DNA of 64,000 nt, taken from NCBI GenBank assembly GCA_014338405.1, contig JTDE01000697.1, forward strand, positions 77,155 to 141,154, read 5' to 3'. The translations under genes were made by a program, and so were the position numbers. A model generated the notes under the pieces. It was not told where the DNA came from. It ran no database searches and saw only the letters and a list, made by a program, of their open reading frames with translations. Positions 59,648-64,000 of the stretch are shown piece after piece (the stretch's first letter is position 1; each line of letters starts with the position of its first letter). Source of the DNA: Paragonimus skrjabini miyazakii. Its lineage: Eukaryota; Platyhelminthes; Trematoda; Plagiorchiida; Troglotrematidae.

Positions 59648-61672
59648 GTCTGTGTAATACCACTGTGGTTCATCGTTTGATGCGGTAATGTAGAGAATCC
59701 AAACTCAAATTACTCCTAACTTCAGTCTCGGCTATTCTGCACCTGTCTTAGGCTATTGGACGGCTCAAGTATACAAGAAATCTGGTGCATATCATTGTTC
59801 CAGTGTAAATCAAACGATACCAGTTCACAACGAAACAGTATTTTGTCCTTCGGTTGAATACACCGCTCAAAATTTGAGGAATGTTTAACTAGGTTTGAAT
59901 TCGTTTGAGGGTGATGCTCTGTTGCTCAAATAACTGCAAGAGAAAACTGAACAGCAGTCGGTTTGAGGGCAAAAATGCTCCAAAAATTAACAGTTCCCAG
60001 TTACGTTGCGATATAAACATGATAAAATGAACTGAAAAATTGTTTCATTGAAACGGTGTATCTCGGATGCCCGATGGCTTAATTTGTTTCCACAAAATTG
60101 AATGATCCACACAATTTGACCAAATTACTTTTTGTATCAGAGTTTGACTAAGTTCATTGCCGTTTACAGCTACTGCTTACATTATAAGATAAAAATGAAA
60201 TGATGTGGTAACTTCATGCTTGGGGTGCTGCATTCGTTACTCCGTTGTGCAAACTGAGCCTCCGGAGAATGGTACAGGTAATACTGGTTCACAAAAAATG
60301 GAGATAGCCGATGTTTTGATAACTCCTATTTAACTATCAAGAGGTTAGTTAGGATTGTCTTCCAATCTGCATAATTAAACCTCTCGTTACTTGAAAAACC
60401 CTTTTGAAAGGTTTCTTTGAGTTCTTTTTCGAAATACCACTTTACTCATTAAATCACGGGTTGTAGAAATGTTGTTTAGTTAATTGAGACGTTTATAGTA
60501 CTCAACAAAAAACGCACTTCAGCAGTACAATAATATTAGTAGATTTGAAGTTGCAGTCTATAGATAAACTCAAAAGCTGTTGATGGGCTAATTTTGCACT
60601 AACCATTTGGAACGTGAAGTCAAATTTAATGTCGTCATGGAGTGACTAACGGTTTTTCCATTACCAGTGTGTGATTGGGAATTTGGTTAACTTTAAGTCG
60701 AGCATCACTCGATTCTTGTTGATAAAAAATAAAATCATTAGGATAATACGAAAAACGTGATAGAAAATATGTATATGCCTATCTTTATTGGCCTTCAAAT
60801 CGGCCAGTTAGCCAGTAACAAAAATAATTTTATATAGCAAGATGCTTTGCATTTGCTCTCTTGAGCTATAAACGTAGAACATTGAAACCTCTAGGAAATA
60901 TGGAAAGCAATAGCAGTAGAATCGGTCAACGATTTACCTCTACGTGAAAGAAAGATCGTTATCAGTACTAGCCACCTGAGTCAACAGTTTGTACACGCAT
61001 AGGGTCGACTGACAAGTATTGATCAACACTGTCTCGGAGAATACGAGCAACTCCACACTCCGGTTAATCTATAGTACATCAACTCAAACGTCGAATCAAT
61101 GACACGATGTTTTTTTCTTTTTCTTACTATAAACTAGTTAAGATTTTGGTTCATTTATTCTGTCCCTACTATCTGTTACGTTTCTATCGCCAATTCAACC
61201 TAGTAGTTCTATGCTCACTCATTCTTTGTCCAAGGCCTCCGTCTGTTCTGTCCATACAGACGTAATGACAACTGCATATACAGTAGACTCTGTAGGTCAA
61301 AATTACAGATAAACCAAGCAACACTTCAAATTTTATAGATCAACCACACTCCAGTCACACAATATGGACAAATTAGTACATACTATAATTAACGGTTTGC
61401 ATCAGTTGTGACGTGGTCGTCCTTAACAAGTAAGTTTCGAAACATTTACATCTTATGCATCGTGCACACGACAGGCCTGCTCGGTATACTCTGACTGTGA
61501 ATACCAACAAACGTCACGACACGTCCGTTTGCAATTGATATATTTTTAACCTCTTCATCTCTCCTTGTAGTTCCTCATCGGTAAAGATCTGTCGAGGTGT
61601 ACGAAACCGTGTTTGTATCAGTCCTCCCTTGTAAGCAGTTAGTACAAAGATTGACATTTTTTCCTTCTTCAG
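59648..61672. other. No gene seen
   Basis: Two kilobases with no recognised gene. The end forms the pyrimidine-rich acceptor of the next candidate exon. Confidence 0.5.
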
Positions 61673-61872
61673 TTTTTAATGCAGTTCGTGAACCTGGTAT
61701 CGCAAGTGGATCACGACAGTTGGTAGATGCACACTTGCCTGCATTGCAAACTGCCATAAACCGAGATGACAATCAGTACCGATGTCAGAGTCGATGGTAT
61801 CTCTCCAGATTTATCTTAAGTGCACTCTCCACCTGCAGTATCTTCGTAGTCTTTGTTACCGACTTTAGTGAG
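61673..61872 (+). CDS. Candidate internal exon, possible membrane protein
   Basis: The strongest acceptor in the window (ATTTTTTCCTTCTTCAG ending at 61672) opens a frame of 200 nt to a moderate donor (GAG|GTTTAC at 61873); the frame stays open to TGA at 61903-61905. The product reads FNAVREPGIASGSRQLVDAH, then LQTAINRDDNQYRCQSRWYL and FILSALSTCSIFVVFV, the last probably a membrane segment. A short polar run, RW and then a hydrophobic helix faintly recalls the transmembrane domain of C-subfamily ABC transporters, but this is a guess. An overlapping minus-strand frame (61575-61772) with spaced cysteines is the alternative reading. Confidence 0.4.
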
Positions 61873-64000
61873 GTTTACCTTGTAGTGTATTTTAGTTTTT
61901 ACTGAGCGGGTTTAGTTCTTTACAAGTATAGAACTGAACACCCCATTTTCAGCAAATTTTGCAAAAGCTTACCATTCTTTATGCGCACAGCAAATTATGA
62001 ACCAACTGATTGGAACCAAGGAGAAAATAATGAAGGTAAACTGATTTTGAGAGATATTTTGTTATTGATCTGATCTGTTCGTGACATCACGGAGAAATGC
62101 TGCTCGCAAACGGCGTTATTTTATCAGTTCTATTGCTCAACAAACATGTTACAACATTATACCGTGTCTGAAACTGTGCCACCGGTTCATCAAAATTTCT
62201 TATCCCAGTAACTCCTTGAGATCAGCGGTGTTTAGCCTAAGAATGCAGTGCTGACGACTATAATTTCTTCACAAGAGTCCATGGTGAATCACTCACATTT
62301 TCGTGTTTATGTGAACAACCATTTATTGTTACAAACTCTACCGCATCATAGTCTCAAAAGCAACTGGGTTTTACCTCGTTTTCCTACGTTGCGAGCTTGC
62401 GTTCCGTTAACTTTCACACGTTTTGCATATAGTCCTGCAAAACTATACTGAGCTTGGATACACACGTGGACGTCGGTGACGATTCAAACGTCTGTCATTA
62501 GGTGCTCTAAAAGGTGTAAATACTAGGTCAACTAGTTTTGTACCGACAGATTTTGTGCGGACTTGGTCAATATACATCGCTTTTTCCCTAGTTTGGCTAA
62601 CAAACGTATGATGATTAAAAAATTTTTCTCAGTTCATAAAACGATAAAACTTTTTTTCTGGCGACAAAAAGTTTTATACAGCCACTTTATGAAAGAGATT
62701 ACCATAGTCATTTTTACCGGGATTGAATACAATTCATTTTCGTCTTGTCAAAATGTTGGTAGGTAAGAGAACTGATTGAAAATTCAAATATCTCACTGTG
62801 GAGAACCACAGAAAAGGAGAACATCATTGATAGGGGTACGTAATGCCCTGCTTTAGCAATTTTGCGAATGGTGGAAAGTGAATCGGCTTCATATGAATAC
62901 TTTGAGAACAGTCAAAAGAACTATGCACTAAAAGGAAAATTTACCGACTGTTAATCAAAACAGACCGAGCTAGTGTTTTAAGTTACAAAGAGGATAAGCT
63001 ATCCAATCATTCGAGAGTCGGCCAATAAGAATACATGAAAACTATAAAATCGGGAACAATGTGCTAACCTGATTGGTTGAGTGAGCTTCTTGGCTTTAGG
63101 TCAAATTTTGCGTGGTAGCAAAACCACTGACAAAACACGGAATTCTGATTTTCCACAGTTGTTAAAAAAGAACCTCCAAAATGCGTTAATTTGCAAAGTC
63201 ATGTAGCTCCCAGGGATACATTTTAGTTCTATCAACACTCTGAACTGTTGTCACCTGGTGGTTTTTAAATAAACGACGAAGGAGTGACTTTGATTGCTGC
63301 GCAAATCAGATGCGCCGGGAATTTTGCAGGCTCATTGTGGGAAAGGACACCCATGTGTTGTCAGTCATATTTGTTCTACCGCTAACAGGGATATTCTCGT
63401 CAACAACTGTTTGATAATGGCATCGTTTAGTTTGTGGAAACCAAGAGGGCCTCTCATAAGTTGTGCCGGTTGAGGTAAAACTCAATCACCTAGTTTAGCA
63501 GAAATGAATACACAGTGTTACAACTTTATTCTTGAGTGTCTCTTTTAAGGGTGCTTAAAGAGGTGTAAGAAAACTCGGAGGGCACAAATTTCAATAAGTC
63601 CTCAGTCTCTACTATGATGTTCTGGGTTGAAAACTGTACGTTGTACAAAAGTTTGATTTTCTACAGACTTATCAGCTGAGTAGTAAAGATGTTTTGATTT
63701 CAAAAGCCAATCCATGACATACCGTTGTTCACACTACAGTCAGACAATTTAAGCGCAATAGTGCGCTACACTTTGTAATTAGTATTGCATGTATCATCTT
63801 GCACTTCAAATACAATTGTAAACAAATATTAGACACGGTTGTCCCAAACAACATAGTATCAAGTGCGTAGCAATGTAATTATCTGACTAACTCAGTAATA
63901 ATACTAGGAACTTATGAGAATAAGTTAGTGTAAGCATATTTGTACAAAAATCAATGAGTACATCTTAGCTAGGAAGAATCACAGGGACTGTAAAGTCCTT
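61873..64000. other. No gene seen
   Basis: Only short frames; no recognised protein, repeat or RNA gene to the end of the window. Confidence 0.5.

Overview
The window reads as a repeat-rich, intron-rich animal nuclear genome, most likely a parasitic flatworm and probably a digenean trematode. The lineage is inferred from three things: Penelope-like elements (PLEs) carrying a GIY-YIG endonuclease, CR1-like non-LTR elements, and a tRNA-derived SINE with an embedded hammerhead ribozyme, the architecture known from the schistosome Sm-alpha family. I see no operons, ribosome-binding sites or complete single-exon host genes. Stop-free stretches outside mobile elements reach only about 150 codons, close to what I would expect by chance in AT-rich DNA of this size.

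Layout. 0-6.4 kb: non-coding, with a SINE at 2.33-2.56 kb that holds a hammerhead with every core base intact. 6.4-8.7 kb: decayed CR1-like LINE on +. 15.7-15.9 kb: two SINE pieces in opposite orientation. 16.4-17.5 kb: decayed PLE (PLE3, +), followed by a SINE. 23.4-23.7 kb: candidate terminal exon. 24.45-25.6 kb: PLE2 on -, with a stop codon in its reverse-transcriptase active site. 29.3 kb: candidate internal exon. 31.2-34.1 kb: a second CR1-like LINE on -. 37.4-37.9 kb: a third LINE fragment. 39.0-40.2 kb: two SINEs. 42.4-42.9 kb: an internally deleted Ty3/gypsy element with a putative LTR. 43.8-44.8 kb: candidate terminal exon and a SINE, both on -. 47.4-48.1 kb: PLE1 endonuclease on +, open to its stop. 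50-54 kb: candidate exons and SINE pieces, all on -. 57.2-59.5 kb: two more SINEs. 61.7 kb: candidate exon on +.

The most interesting theme is hammerhead ribozymes in two unrelated retroelement classes. Seven longer SINE copies (five of them with near-complete tails) plus two short pieces show a range from an intact ribozyme to wrecked ones. Independently, PLE1 and PLE2 both carry a CUGAUGA...CGAAAUG hammerhead-like core 85-92 nt after their coding ends. Hammerheads in flatworm SINEs and in PLEs are established; these particular copies and their state are read from this sequence. Host genes, if present, are seen only as isolated exon candidates and I cannot name their products.
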